A stretch of 64,000 nucleotides of DNA from Pleodorina starrii (Eukaryota > Chlorophyta > Chlorophyceae > Chlamydomonadales > Volvocaceae): the NCBI GenBank assembly GCA_030267565.1, contig BRXU01000014.1:1834001-1898000 (forward strand), given 5' to 3'. Positions 1-13,025 of this stretch are shown one piece after another. Below the pieces are notes generated by a model that was not told the DNA's origin, did no database searches, and saw nothing but the letters and a program-made list of their open reading frames with translations. Numbering within the stretch: the stretch's first letter is position 1; each line of letters starts with the position of its first letter. The position numbers and the translations under genes were made by a program.

Positions 1-165
1 ATGTGGGTGTGACTGGCCGCGGGACCGGCACCGAAAAACGAGGGTTTCGCGGCGTATGCTTTTCATTGTTGCAAATTGCATATCGCAGCGGGCCCTGCCC
101 CACCGTGAGCCGCACACGCGCTGTGTCGTGCTCACACCTGCATGCATGTCTCCCTGCCAGCGCAC

Positions 166-389
166 CTGGACAAGGCTGAGGGAAGCGGACTCGCCACCAT
201 AGTAGTTGTTGCGATCTACGTGCAGAACCTGCAGCAAATGGCAATTCAGGCGCGTCGGCGAACGCCCGCGCGCTGGTTAGGAGCGCTTTAGCGGCTTCCC
301 ACCTTCTTCTTGTCCACCGAAAGGAGGCCGCTGATGATACACTCCTTCAGGCCTGTGCCCAGCACAATGGCATCATACTCCTCGTTCAT
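166..389 (-). CDS. GDI: Rab GDP-dissociation inhibitor, first two coding exons (partial)
   Basis: Rab GDI extracts GDP-bound prenylated Rab GTPases from membranes and keeps them soluble in the cytosol. Seen: minus-strand exon 1 (303-389, 29 codons) starts [20 protein letters not shown] and ends at a GTGGGA donor. Exon 2 (166-228, 21 codons) follows a CAG acceptor, encodes [17 protein letters not shown] and ends at a GTGCGC donor. Both are in phase 0. These match the family's N-terminal Rossmann dinucleotide-fold segment (GTGLKE, then DRNDYYGG), the most conserved part of GDI/REP proteins. The [13 protein letters not shown] form is typical of GDI rather than the longer REP. The remaining exons lie left of the window. 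Head-to-head with the FNBP4-like gene, the two start codons 370 bases apart. Both exons are too short to show up as long open frames. Confidence 0.93.
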
Positions 390-758
390 CTTCCAAGAAC
401 TCGACCCTTCGGCAGATCGCGACCTGTCACGCAAGTGTAATCGCTATGCCGCACAAGTGCTCGCACACCAAATTCAATCAATGTAGCAGATTGCAAGAAG
501 CCAGGGCGAACTGGACACGCGGGCGCCGGGGTGTCGAGGCTCGATTCCGATGCGGCTCCGAAATCCCGCCACTAACTTCCGGAAGAGCACAGATGGATGC
601 TCAGACACTTACTAGTCTTCCATTATGCAATTTCATGCTGTAATTTACCCCTTCTGAAAGCAGGGCTGATGCGATAACATATAATTTAGCCAGAAGCTTT
701 GCTCTCCCCGTGTTATTATAAGTTGTCCAAACCAATACTTTACGTATCTTGGCTACTC
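390..758. promoter_or_regulatory. Shared divergent upstream region
   Basis: This 369-base gap separates the start codons of the minus-strand Rab GDI and the plus-strand FNBP4-like gene, so it must hold both 5' UTRs and promoters. It is less GC-rich than the flanking exons. I see no clear TATA box or other named element. Inference from geometry only. Confidence 0.5.
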
Positions 759-3700
759 ATGAAGCGTGGCGGTCATGCCGCAAAGAAAGCTCGGCTCGAA
801 TTTGATGGCGAGGAGGGGCAGGAGTTGCTTGACCCTATCGCCGCTGCAATCGAGGCAAAGCGTAAGTTCTATATCGCGAATTTTTGGTATTGGCGGCCAG
901 GTTCCAGCTGAGTCCAGAGGTCAACTGCAGGGCTGCGTTTGCTGGAGGCCAACAGCAAAGGAGCCGACGCTTCAGCATCTGAGCCGCTGACCGTAAAGAC
1001 ACATCGCGTGGACAGCGCTCCGGGTGCGTGCAGGGCGGGCAAGTGCCTGGAAGGTTTTTGAGCTGTTGTCGGCTGGCTTGCGCTCGGTCCGATGCAGCTG
1101 TCACGCCCTTGTACCGCACGGACAGGGGCACCAAGGCTGCACCTGGATTACAGACCACCACATCGCCTTCACGCAGGGCTGCACGCATATCCTTCCACCC
1201 ACGCAACTCCGTATGCGCCCGCCCCTCACCCTTTGCGCACCGAACCCCTTGAACCACCGGCAGATCTGCACGCGCCCACCAGCAGCGGCGCGGCGCCGCT
1301 CTTCCCGGTCACCACGACCACAATCACGCGCATACCCCGGCAGCGGCCCGTCGCGGCGGCGGGGACACCGCAGACCGGCAGCACAGCCCCCTCTGCTGGC
1401 GCCGCACCAGCGGCTGTGGTGGCAGCGGCGAAGCAGCCAGCGAGCAGCGATGACGACGATGGCGGCGGGGCGCTTGCTGCGCTCCTAGGTTACAGGTCAG
1501 CGGGGGTCCGGACTTGACTTGAATGGTGCTTGATAGGAAGCATGAAGGAATGAATGGGGGCGCAACAGAGGTTTCTCCTCTGCACTCTGTAACTGCACTG
1601 CGGTATGCACGCGGCCCTGCTGCACAGGGCGTCGGCGGTGCTGCTCCAGTGCGGCGCTGGTGCCCCGGTGCCGGTGCGACGTGACGGCCGCCACTTGCTG
1701 CCGCTCTATCTCAACACACACACACGCAAACACACTCTCACATACTCAGTTACTCACGCGCACTCACGCACACACGCACAACGGCTCTCGCATGCATGCA
1801 GCGACGCCGAGGGGTCTACATCATCCGACGACGACGATGGCGCTGAGCGGATGGCGGACGCGGGAGGCGGCGGCGGCGGTGGCGGCGCGGGCGCTCGGGC
1901 GGCAAAGTCCTCAGCGGCGGCTGACGCGGCAGCGGCGGCGCCGTCGCCGGGTCCGGACGGTGCGGAGGCGCATCCCCTTGAGCCGTCCAGGCCGTCACCT
2001 GCGGCGGATGTCACCTTCACCTCGGGCGCGGGTCCCGGCGATCAGTCGGAGGCCGGGAGAAGAACGGGACAGCCGGGGAGGGGCACAGCGGCTGCGGCGG
2101 AGGCGGTGACAGCGGCAGCGGCGGGCGGGGGGGACTCCATGGACCTCGAGGTGCGACCTGACCTGGGGTCTATCTGGAAGGTGTTTTAAAAAAGCAAACG
2201 AAGCGAAGGAGAACGAAGCGAAGCGGAGCGAAGTCGTGACCAGCCAGCGGTAGTCCGTACATGTTCGCCCAACCCGGAACGTACGTCGGTTGAGCGCGGC
2301 TCGGCGCGATGCGTGCCCGGAGGCGTGTGGTGTGAAGGCAAAATAAAACCGGTTTAGGAGTGCTGTTGTGTCTGTCGTCACTTGTCATCTAATAACCCAT
2401 TTCCCTGGCTCCCTCGCCGCCGCTTTCGCCGGGGTCGTCGCAGCTCGCTAGCTTCATGCAAGAGCTGGAGGCCAGCGGCCTGCTCGCAGAGGCAGACGGA
2501 GACGCCACGGGCGGCGGCGGAGCCGCTGCCGCCGCCGCAGGCGAGACGGACGACGCTGCAGCAGCAGCCGCAAGCGAGCCCGCCGGCGCAGCAACAGCCA
2601 CGGACGCCGCCGGCGGTGCCGGTGCAGCCGCAGCGGACGGCACCGCCGGCGGCGGCGACGGCGACGCAGCGGCGGAGCAACGAGTGCTGGGATACCTCCT
2701 GCAGGCCCCCGAGTGGAGCAAGTGCCTGGACACGGGCTCTGGGAAGGTGTATTATTGGAACCTGACGTCCGGGGAGGTGGCCTGGGAGCCGCCGCCGGGC
2801 TGTGACGAAGATCTACTGCTGCCGCCGGGACCGGAAGCCGGCGGCGGCGGTGGCGGCGGTAGTGATGGTGGTGGTGTAGCGGCCGCGGCGGAAGGCGAGG
2901 CGGCGGAGGCGAGTGGCGGCGATGCAGCCCCGCATGCTGCGGAGGTGGAGGGGGCGGCGGAGGGCGCACCAGGGCCTGGCGAGTCGGGCAGCGTGGGGCA
3001 GCAGCGGCGCGGGGAGGAGGTAGAGGCGGCGGCGGTTTCGGAGGCGGCGCGCGGTGCCGGCGGCGCGGGCACAGACGACTCCGCGGTGCTGGCGGAGGTG
3101 CAGGCGGAGCCGGTGACTGGGGCGGCGGCAGCCGCCGGTGACGGCGGAACCGGCGGCGTCAAAGTGGCGGAGGAAGAAGGCGCCAACGGCGCGGATCGGC
3201 AGGCGGGGGCAGGGGCCTCGCCGATGGCCTCGGCGGGCGCTGCCACCGGTCTCGAGGGCGAATCGGCGGGAGCGGAGGTGCGCGTGGGGGCCGCGGGCGC
3301 TGGCGTCGGCGCGGACGGCGAGGCGAGGTCGGCCAGCCCTGCGCAGTCCGCCGCCGCCGCCGCAGCTCCCGAGGCACCGGATTCAGGTCCGGCGGTTGGC
3401 GAGGGGCAGGAGCCCCGTAGCGACCGGGAGATGGAGGACGCTGATCGGGGGCCGGAGGCGGCCGGCGCCAGGTCTGACACGGCAGCAGCAGCGGCGGAGG
3501 TGGCGGGAGGACACGAGGCTGAGGACGCGGAGGCGGCGGAGGCGTGGGCAGAAGCTGCTCCCGGCGCTGGTGCTGCTGTGCCTGAGGCGACGCCCGCGGC
3601 TGCGGCGGGGCCCGCGTCCGCGGGTGTGCTAGGCGGGTCTGGGTCTGACGGGGAGGGTGAGCTGCTGCAGGCCCTGACCACGATGCTGCTGCGGCCTCCG

Positions 3701-6700
3701 CAGCCGCACATCCACTCGGTGATGGCGGCGCTGGAGGCGGAGGCGGAGGCGACGGCGAGGTGCTTCCTGCAGGTGAGGCGCCGGTGGGCGGCAGAGAGAC
3801 CGCGAGGCAGAGACCGCGATGAGGACACGGACCCCTAGGGAACGGCTGGCTGGGCACGCTCTCTTTGTTCCACTGGCAGACACGGGGTTGGCATCTGGTT
3901 CTTTGCCCTGTCTGCCGCCTCCGGACGCTGACCCCGCTTTGCTGCTGTTCTCCCTCTCACTCCCCCGCCTGGTCACTGGACGCGTCGGGCGGACTGGTCG
4001 CCCTGGTGGCCCTGGTGCTGCAGGACCTGCCGCCGCTGGTGCGCTTGGCGGTGGAGGCCCAGGTTCGCTCCGAAGACTGGCGCCACCTGGCGGCGCAGCA
4101 GGCGGCCGCCGCGGCGGCGGGCCAGCCAGCCGACGCGGTGTGCTGGCCCGCCCTGGAGCGCTACCTGGTGTCGCGCGTCAAGCAGCTGCTGGAGGCGCTG
4201 CCGGCGGTGGGTCGTGGCTCTCGTTGGACTCGGAGCGACCCGTGGGTCATTGTTGCGGAAGTTTCGGTCGCGGAAGCCGCTGCGGCGAGTGACACCGTGT
4301 ATGTTGTGACGCCTCGCGTTGTTGGATTCGTTGCGGGCATATGACATGACGTACGGCACATCACGTATGATGGCGTGGCATGACATTGCATGTGGCAGGG
4401 TCTGGCATGACAGGACCCGGCGTAACATGACATTGCATGGCGTGGGCATGACATCACATGCCGCAAAGGTAATGGCCAACGCCCGCGGAACCCCGCAGGC
4501 GAGCGTGGAGGCCCAAAAGCTGCGGTTCGGCGCCTACGTGGCCGTGTCCCCAACCGCCACCGCCGCTGGTGCCTGCGCCGGCGAGGCCGCCCCAGGCCCA
4601 AGCGGTGCAGCGCTGGCGAAACACGCCGCCGGGCAGCAACCGGCCGAGCCGCTTTTGGCGCCCAAGGCGCAGGCAGCAGCGCCAGGCGCGGCCGCTGGCA
4701 GCGGTGCTGCTGCTGAAGCTGTCGTCGACGCCGATGGAACCGAGGTGGCTCCCGGTGGCGGCGCGGCGGCGGCGGCGGAAGGCGGGCGGGAAGCGGAAGT
4801 GGATGGTGGCAGCGATGCAGCGCCGGCGGCGCGGGAGGCGCAGACAGTTGGTGGTGGTGGCGGTGGTGGCGGCGAGGAGGACATGGAGGAAGGGGAGCTT
4901 CCAGAGACAGCGACAGAGAACCGAGGGCCGGTGGGTCCGTCGACGGACGGCGGTGCACCGCTGCTGCCCTCCGCCGCTGCTGCGCCTGGCGGCGATGCGC
5001 CCGCAACGGCGCCAGCGGCGGCAGGCGATGCAGCGGCTGCGGAAGCCGCCGGCGCTTCCTGTGCTGGTGCGCCGTACGAGTACGGCGGTGCCTTCGACGT
5101 GCAGGGCTATTACAGCTGGCCAGCGCATTTGTACCGGTACGACGCGTCGTACGCGACGGCTGCTCATTACGGCGCGGCGGCGGCGGCGCCGATGCCGCCT
5201 GGCGCTGAGGCAGGTGGCCCCGAGCTGCCGCCGTTGCCTCCACTGCCGCCGCCGGATGAGGGCGCCGAGGCCACCGCTGCGCCGCTGCCGCCGTCGTCGC
5301 CCGCACCGCCGCCGCCGGAGTCGCCGCTGCCGCCACTGCCACCAGGGCCAGATCCGGAGGCTGAGGATGCGCCGCCGCCGTTGCCGCCGGATGCCGAACC
5401 GGCCACCGACTCCGCAGCCGATGAGGACGGGGACGACATGATCATCGAGGACGGCGCTGCAGCCGCCGTCGGCGCCGCTGCATACGCGCACGGCCCGACG
5501 GCGGCGGCGGCAGCCGCCGTCGTGCCTCCGCTGCCGCCCGGCTTCGAGTCGGCGGCGGCATACATCAACGTGTACGGTCAGAACGCGTATGATTCGTACA
5601 TGTCGCAAATGTACGGCTACGCGTACGGCATGCCGCCGCCGCCGGCCACCACGCCTGCAGGGCACGAGGCGCTCCAGTTCGTGAACTCGTACCTGGGGTA
5701 CGGCACCGCGGCGGCGGCGCAGCCGCCGCCTCCGGGCGCTGCCGTGGAGATGGTGGCGGCGGCGCCAGCCCCTGCCGCCAAGCCTCCGCTGCCGCAGCCC
5801 AAGCGAAAGGAGTATCGGGCAGAGCCGATCCGCAATCCCGCCGCCGCGGCGGCGGCGGTGGCTGGGCCACTGGCATCGGCAGGCGACGGCGGGGAGGATG
5901 TCGAGGTGGGCCCCCGTCACCCGCACGCACGCATCAGCGCCTCTCCAACGCCGCCGCCCCTGGACCTCCTCAGTATGCATGCTCTGCCTCCGTCATACAC
6001 GGCGGCGGCGGCGGCGAGTGACGCGGGCGCGGAAGCGAGCGGCGCCGCGTCGGCGGCGTCGGCGGCTGCTGTCAAGCGAAAAGCCGTCGCCGCCGGCGGC
6101 GCCGCTGGGGGCGGCGCCGCTGGCGGCTCCAAGCGCAGCAAGGGCCTGGGCGGGCGGGTGGGCGCGATGATGCAGCAGTGGAGCGCCGTGGCTCGGCAGC
6201 TCGAGGAGGAGGACGAGGAGAAGGCGCGCAAGGTGCGGGTTGTAGGTTTGTGGGTTTCGGGCTGTGCCTTCGGGCAGCCGCCGCAGTGACTGCTGCGTAC
6301 CCGAGATGGGTACAGCCGTAACTGTAGGCAGTGCCATGCACGAGGTGGGACCGACCCATGGGACCGAACGCCACCTCGCGGTCCTCCCTTCCGCACCTTC
6401 CTACCACACTCTACTTCTACTTCTACTCCCACGCAGCTCGTGTCCGTGTGCGAATGCGGCTCGTAAGTTTTAGTTTTCCTGCCACCCTGGTCACCTTCAC
6501 CTTCACCCGCCGCAGCGGCAGTCTGACCGCTACAGCGTCCTCGATAGCCTGGTATTTTTCGGTTGGACGTTTTCCTCAACTTTACGGCTGTCAGCCCTGT
6601 CAGATCGCCTGGACTCTGTCAAACCCTGTCACCCACCCGACCCGGCCTCTCCACCATTTGCAATTGAAACAGGCCGCCGAGGCGGAGGACCCGGAGGCCC

Positions 6701-9289
6701 AGGAGCGGAAGAGGCAGGCGGAGCTGGAGCGGTGGAAGTGGGAGCAGCAGGTGACCGGAGCCTCCCGCGACAACGCAAACTTTGCGGTGAGTTGGGGTGT
6801 TTGGAAATTTACAAAAGCGAAGAGAGAGAGCCGCAGCGAAGGAATCGTGGCGACGTCGGTGGACGAACAGGCCCAACAGTACTCACCAAGCATATCTATC
6901 ATATTCTATGAGTTGAGTCGGGGAGCCCACGTTGCGGGTTCCTTGGGGCGGGAGACACAGACGGGGAGGCGCAAAGGCTTGCGTGTCCCGCAGTACTCTG
7001 CGGTACGTTTCCCGCGCGGGTGGGTGCGTGGCAAGCCGAGGCGAGGAGGCGGGTGCAGCAGGACCGCAGGCGGGGCGGGGGACCCCCGTCGCTTCGTCCT
7101 CTCCTTGGCAGTCGCCTACCGTAGTTGCTGCTCGCAATCCCACGCAGCTGAACTGGCCGAGGGGTCTGTGCTGTGGCACGGCGGGGGCTGTGTGTCGCGT
7201 GGCGTGGTTCCCCATCGGCGCTGCCCTCGCTCATTTCGGCCAAAGCCTAACACGCCTGCCCTCCATTGCGCCCGCGCTCCCTCTTGCGTGCTACAACACA
7301 GCCGCTGGGCGACTGGCGGTCCCGCTTCCCCAAGCTGGCTGCTCAGGCGGGCGGCAGCGACGGCGAGGCCGCCGCCACCGCCGCCGCCGCGGGGCCGTCC
7401 GCCGGCGCCGCCGCCGCCGGCGTGCTCGGTGAGGACTCCGCGGCGGCGAAGAAGGCCCGCAAGGCCGCCAAGGAGGAGGCCAAGCGCGAGAAGAAGGAGA
7501 AGAAAGAGAAGAAGGAGAAGAAGGAAAAGAGCAAGGACAAGGACAAGGACAGAGCGGCCGTCGCCGCGTCCTTGACCTCCCACCAGCAGCAGCAGACGCA
7601 GACGCAGACGCATGCAACGGCGGTGCTGAACTTCAAGAGCAAGCCCGATCTGGAGGCGCTGTCCGCGGGCCTGCCGCCCGGCTGGCGGGCCATGTGGGAC
7701 AAGGGCACGGGCGACGTGTACTATGGCAATCTGACATCGAGGGTAGGTACCGGAACGTGCGCGGCGGGGCGGGGATGGGATGGGCCAGGCGGGGCAGGGT
7801 CGCGCGGCTGGAGTTGGCGTTGGTATGCTCGTTGCGTGCGTGTGTGCGTGCGTGTATATGCTGGGGCCGTGTCGCAGGGGCCTGCAGGGCGACATTGCGG
7901 CGGATTGGGGCCTGGACAGCCCCGAGGTGTGGAGGCGCCTTGGGAGGAGGGCACGAACAGCTAACGGTGGTGGCGCGAGCAGGTGGGAGACCGCGGACCA
8001 TGCGTTCGCATGAGTGATTGCTGGATAGCGGCAAGGCAAGGCAAGGCTGAGGGGTTTCTGGAATAATCTTATAACCTTATTTTCGATTGAGATGGTTCGC
8101 GTTTAGATGGTCCGCGGGGGGTGGCTGCTATGGTACGCTCTTCAGCGAAGTCGCGGTTCCGGCCGACCGGGCGGTGACCCCAACGGCAGGCGGGGTGAGC
8201 TGCGCTGGCCTGCAGTCGCCGGGGCATTCGGTTCGCTGCCCTCCCTGCCTCTGCGCTGCCCACCTACCCGTCGGCTTCCTCCTGATATGAGCCCCGTGCT
8301 CGCCGCCGGCCGGACCCCACACCTGGGCCAAGAAGTCGGGCAAACAATTCGACGACAGAAGCCACTAGCGCGCGAACGGGTTGGGTATTGGGGCCTTGGG
8401 GTTTGGGCATTGGTCTGCATGGTGGGTGGGTGAGCCCTCGCCGGGAGGGGCCCCCCACACGTGTCATGTCTCGGCGAACTGCTGCACGTGCATGGAGGGC
8501 CTTTGGCGGCGCGCGACGTTCGGGTTCACACGGTGTCGGATGCGGCGGCGGCAGCTGGGAGGCCGCTCTCGGCGGTGGCGGGCACCCCTCGGCGCCTTCC
8601 TAGCCTTGCGAGCGGCCGCTGCGGCCGCCGTCGCTGCGCAAGACGAAGGCCAAGCCCAAGGGCCCAGGGCACGGGGCCCGGGTAGGTGGACGGAAAGGTA
8701 AGTTGGAAGGAAGGAACGGCGGCGCGGTGGCAGCCGGGTGTGGTGTGGAAGGCAGGGCGGAGCGCCGCCGGAGTGGCGGTATTGGGGCGGAGTGATGCCG
8801 GGCATGCACGGAGGGCCGGATTGCCACGTCTTGAATACCGACAGGCTTCCTCTCCTAACGCCTCTCCTTGCCGCGCCAAGGCATACGTTTGCAACCCACT
8901 CTCCCTCCAGCCGCACCCACCCTAATCGTCGGGCATCGCCGCTGCCGATTTTGGCTGCCCTCGTGCTTCCATGCGGACAATCACACGCACCACCTCCCTA
9001 CGCAGTGCCCCACTAACTTCGGTGTCTTCTTCCTAACCCCCTAACCTTACTTTCCGGTTGCCGTGTGCAGCGTTGCGACTCTTATCTGCAGGCACCCTCC
9101 TCGACTTTGCTGTGACGACCCGGCGGGTCGGTCCAGCCGAACTTCGCGCGTGGCGAGGTGTTGGGCGCCACCACAGGCGGAGGCGTCCGCCCGCCACTGG
9201 TGCCACTGGGCCCCGATGGGGCGTCTATCGACGGCGCCCCGAGCCAAGAAACCGTCGGGGAAAGGGCCGCGGCCGCTGCGCCGCCCTGA
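759..9289 (+). CDS. FNBP4-like protein with two WW domains
   Basis: Proposed exons: 759-861, 1264-1495, 1802-2150, 2444-3772, 4024-4206, 4499-6232, 6673-6786, 7302-7742, 8604-8681, 9137-9289; all phases agree, giving about 1571 residues. WW domain 1 (about 313-346) has EWSKCLDTGSGKVYYWNLTS followed by WEPPPG; WW domain 2 (about 1470-1500) has LPPGWRAMWDKGTGDVYYGN. WW domains bind proline-rich ligands. Two WW domains in a long low-complexity protein, with a proline-rich tract (about 973-1035) and a lysine/glutamate coil (about 1400-1435), resemble formin-binding protein 4. The interior is very rich in Ala and Gly. The starts of exons 5 and 6 have alternatives (exon 6 could begin at 4469), and the last two exons rest on phase and splice consensus alone. 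With this model the second WW domain loses its second Trp. Family placement is by architecture; human FNBP4 is about 1000 residues. Confidence 0.75.
4340..4465. repeat. GGCATGACATTGCATG-type intronic repeats
   Basis: Several imperfect copies of GGCATGACATTGCATG / CATGACATCACATG occur in intron 5 of the FNBP4-like gene, just before exon 6. Non-coding. Confidence 0.65.
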
Positions 9290-11077
9290 GAATACCCACG
9301 TGTCCCCCGCGGCTCGTGCCCGCACGCGCGTCCCCGTGTCCTGTGGCCGGAGGCTGGCTGCCCGGCGCCAGCCTCGTTTCGCGGCCTGCTTCGCGCTGCG
9401 TTGAATGCCGCCATCTTTTGATTGCCAATCCCTAGTAGAGACACCGCTCGGTGTGCGGTCAGCGGCCGACGGCTTTCCCTCACGTGCCCCTTTCCGCCTC
9501 TCCTCTTGGTTGCCCCTTCTGAAGGAGACGCGTTGGACGAGACCCACATGAGGAGGAGGAGGAGGAGGAAGCGCTCTCCACGAGGGCCTCTCGGTCGTCG
9601 GGCGTGAGGGAAGGATTCGGGAACGGCTCCCGGCGGGGGACTCTATCGGCAGCTGCTCTCCGCATCCTACGCCTCGCCTGAATAATGGATGCAGCCTCTG
9701 CGGCGCGGCGCTGCGCTGGCGGCGCGTGCCAGCGAGGGTGAGCCGTCCGCATTCTGCAACGACGTCGGAGCAGTGGGCAGTGGTGCACTGCACGCGCAGT
9801 TGGTGGCGGTGTTGAGCCCAGTGATGCACAGAGTGGTTGGTCGGCTGGCGAGAGGGGCTCGGCCAACGGGTCTTGGTCCCTCGTCTGAGGGCCGCCCGTT
9901 TGGCGAGCGTCCGACAACTGCTTGGCTGTGGCCGGGGCGGAGCCGGGAGGGCTCAGCGGAGGGCGTTGCTGATGGTGGGTAAGGTCAAGGCGGGGTTGAG
10001 ACAAGCCTGCAGGGGCAGACCTCTGCTGCGCTCTCACTTGCATTCATGTAAGGGTGAGTCTGCATCGTGTCACACGTCGTTCATTCAGAGGCGTTGCGGC
10101 TGGGATGTTTGTAGATTGCCAAGTGAAGGCTGTCCCTGCGAGCTGCGGAAGAGAAGAGCTTCCGTCGTACTTGCACTGGGACAGGGCCAACGAGTCCAGG
10201 CCCCTGGATTTAAGGATTGGTTGAGGCATTATCCGATGGTGCATTCGTCCCTTTGTATTTGAACCCCAAGAATACGGTATCTGAGGCCCAGGTTCGATCC
10301 CAGACGAAACGATACACGGTTTCCCCGCCGGTGGGCGGCGATTTAGTCATTCCGGCGTTTCTCCAAGGGCATTGACAAAGCCGGGAACAGCAGGTGACAT
10401 GCTTCGTAACGCTTCTTTTCTTGATATATCCAACATTTTCTAAATATTGTATTTAAGGTTACCGATTGGTCAAGGATATAATACCGATAGTACAGGCCGC
10501 ATCTTGCGATAGATGCAAACCTGCCTTCGTCCTGCTGGCCGTGAGTCAATTCTACGAAAACGAGGGTCCACGACGCGGGATGCTCTGCACCTGCTACCTA
10601 CTTGTATGATAACTGTGTGACGCTATCGGTCGCCTGTTATGTGCAGCTTTCAGTTTGACAAAGCAGTTTCGGCGTAACCGACCTGCATGAACGCATGCGT
10701 CACCCAATCGATCGATCGTCGATCCCTTGGAGTCCGTTGACCGATCGAACTACCGGTAACGAAGCCCTTGAGATCAGACAGACACAAACGTCCCATCCAC
10801 AAGAAACTTGCACTCCTCTTGATACATTTGTAACTCAAAGCCATCCTGGCACAGAACTACAGTTAACCACTTCACCCATCCATACACAGCAGGTAGCGAA
10901 ACTGACAGGAACTGCCTCATTACATAACTACATACATACAGCTGGCACGCACGCGCGCGAAACGCCAGCTAGCAGCGACTCCATCCGCGCGCCAGGAGCC
11001 ACACACTTCGTCATTCATATCACGCACATCCGTGTCAACTCTCGCTCGGGCGGCTGCTGATTCCGGTAGCGCCCGCT
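9290..11077. other. 3' UTR of the FNBP4-like gene and intergenic DNA
   Basis: The first part is likely 3' UTR. A TGTAA motif, the usual Chlamydomonas poly(A) signal, lies at 10,047-10,051, about 760 bases after the stop. Beyond it the DNA becomes AT-richer. An isolated B-box-like string near 10,290 does not fold as a tRNA. Open frames here on either strand look like noise. Confidence 0.5.
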
Positions 11078-13025
11078 ATGCCCTCTCCTCGCTGCGACGA
11101 TGCTGAGCCCCCGAGCCGCCGCCGCCGGCGGGGCCCCTGCTGCCGCGGCGAGGTGGCTGCTGTTTTCCTGCTGGTTCTTGCCTTCGAGTTTGCGGCAGCA
11201 GTCGTGCCTACGGCCCTGGCTGCGGAACCAGCAGTAGCAGGTGGCGACGAGGGCTGGTTACGGGGCCGCCGCGCTCTGCGGCAGGAGGCGGAGCAGTCGT
11301 CGGAGCAGCCCGGCCAGATCCCTCCGGTGTGCCTCAACACCGGGGCGGAGTTGCAGGTCAGTCATCCTCCTCCTCATCATCAGGGTGCAGTACTGTTTGT
11401 GGTATTGTGGATGGGTGGCTTGTGATGATGATTACGAATGATGAAGGTCCTTAGGTACGGATCATGCATACCAGCTGCCAGCCAGCAGCAGGCCAACGGC
11501 GGCGGTAGCTAGTTATTAGTTCATCACTCGCCGCAGAAGTGTAGTGCGAGGTTCTTAGTGTTCTTACAAGGCGTGCCTCGCTCTATTCCACCTTGGTAGT
11601 TCTGTTACGCATGAGGGGCATCCGTCCACCTGGGTCATCGTCGCAGCAGCAGCAGCAGCGCGTGCCTCCAGCGAGCCACCGACGGCCCACCCACCCAGGA
11701 ACGAGCGCGTGTGCCGTGAACGCACGTATCGCGGCAGGCAGCTGTCATCGTCGGTCCACTGTATGTCTTCACGTGCGTCGCCGTTGCGTTCGTTCCGTCG
11801 CGTGCCCGATCCGTTGTTCCGTGCTCAACAAACTTCGGCTGCCTTACCCGTCTTTCCTGCCTTACGAATGCCGCGCCCGCCCGTGCCCGCCCCGACTGTC
11901 GCCGCCCGCGCGCCCGCCCGCGCGCCCGTCCACTGGGTGACTGCGCAACCACGTGCTCAGTCCTCCTGCTCTGACGAGCTTGCGTTGGCATCCAAGGCCT
12001 TCGGTCTGAATACAACTGACATCAGCACCATCATCCAGGTGGTTAGGGTGGGAGGATGGGTGCATGCGTGTATATAAGGATCATCAAGTATATCTGCGTG
12101 CACCGTGCGTGCGTGCACATTCTGCCAGCCAGCCAACCAACCACGCTTGTAGCATAGATAGATAGGGCACCATCGATGCACTTGCTTACAGCCTACGCCT
12201 TTCATCCCAAGCAACGGACCGACCACAGAGCACCCACTGCCGTACGCGCGGCATCCACGCGTCGTACCCGCCGTACTACCTTCCCGCCGCCAACATACAC
12301 CTATCTAATAACTCGCCCTATGCCTAATATTATAACTACCACCAATAACTTGCATTGTACATACATACAGGTCAACCTCTCACAGCTTCAGAACTACTTG
12401 AAGACGGCCCCCACGCCGTCGGCGGAGTGCTGCGGCGCTGCGAAGGCTTTCAATGATGCGGTACGTACGACACATTCGTTTACCGCCGTATCCCGATATT
12501 ACCGTGCATGCTGATGTTTTGGCAGCAGGTTAGCCAACAATATTTTGCGGTGTAACGTCAGTGTACATACATAAGCAAGGTGCGCGTAGTATTTGATAAG
12601 CAACAACTAACCGCTTATGAATTGCTGACTAACTAGCCCTCGCTAACCCGGTGTACTTCGCGCGCTTCATCGCAGTACTGCTCTTGCAACGAAGATGTGC
12701 TGGAACTGGCCAAGTCGTTCACCAACAATGACATCCGTCTTTACGTAGAAGGTAGGTGCGCGCGTGTGCGCACGCGCGTGTGCGCACACACGCGTGCACA
12801 TGTGCGTGTGTGATGTCTGATGTGCATGCGAGGGCCTGCTGTTACGCTGGGCGGCGGGCCAAATCCCTGCACGCCTGCCGCCCGCCATCCACTCGAGCGT
12901 CCACGCACGCACGCGAACACACGCACGCAGTCTCCAAGTTCCTGGCAAGTCGCTGCGGCCAGGTCGGCGAGCCCTTCACGCTCTACTACGACAGCACGTG
13001 TCCCAATACTACCACGAAGCCCTAA
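11078..13025 (+). CDS. Secreted eight-cysteine protein, array copy 1
   Basis: Exons 11078-11356, 11961-12038, 12371-12460, 12676-12751, 12931-13025 (intron phases 0,0,0,1); 205 residues. An arginine-rich start is followed by a hydrophobic signal segment (about 27-50), then a linker containing RRALRQ, then a domain with eight cysteines spaced C-X10-C-X42-CC-X10-CXC-X29-C-X14-C. Exon 4 carries the family motif KSFTNND just after the CXC. The order C, C, CC, CXC, C, C is that of the plant eight-cysteine motif (lipid-transfer/prolamin proteins), but the spacing differs, so homology is not shown. The function is unknown; a secreted, disulfide-bonded small protein is the safe reading. First of five tandem copies; the polypyrimidine tract and 25-base repeat lie just after it. 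Copies 1-5 share exon lengths for exons 3 and 4 exactly. Confidence 0.85.

Noticed and set aside
2454..5980. Many long Ala/Pro/Arg-rich frames antisense to the FNBP4-like exons
   Set aside because: Shadows caused by high GC content; the plus-strand frame alone carries the WW domain and splices in phase.
9480..10043. 187-codon minus-strand frame downstream of the FNBP4-like gene
   Set aside because: Starts at a non-ATG codon, low-complexity, no domain; lies in the probable 3' UTR of the plus-strand gene.
10280..10320. tRNA-like B-box (GGTTCGATCC) on the plus strand
   Set aside because: The T-arm stem does not pair and no D-arm, anticodon arm or acceptor stem can be drawn around it; at best a degraded SINE promoter.
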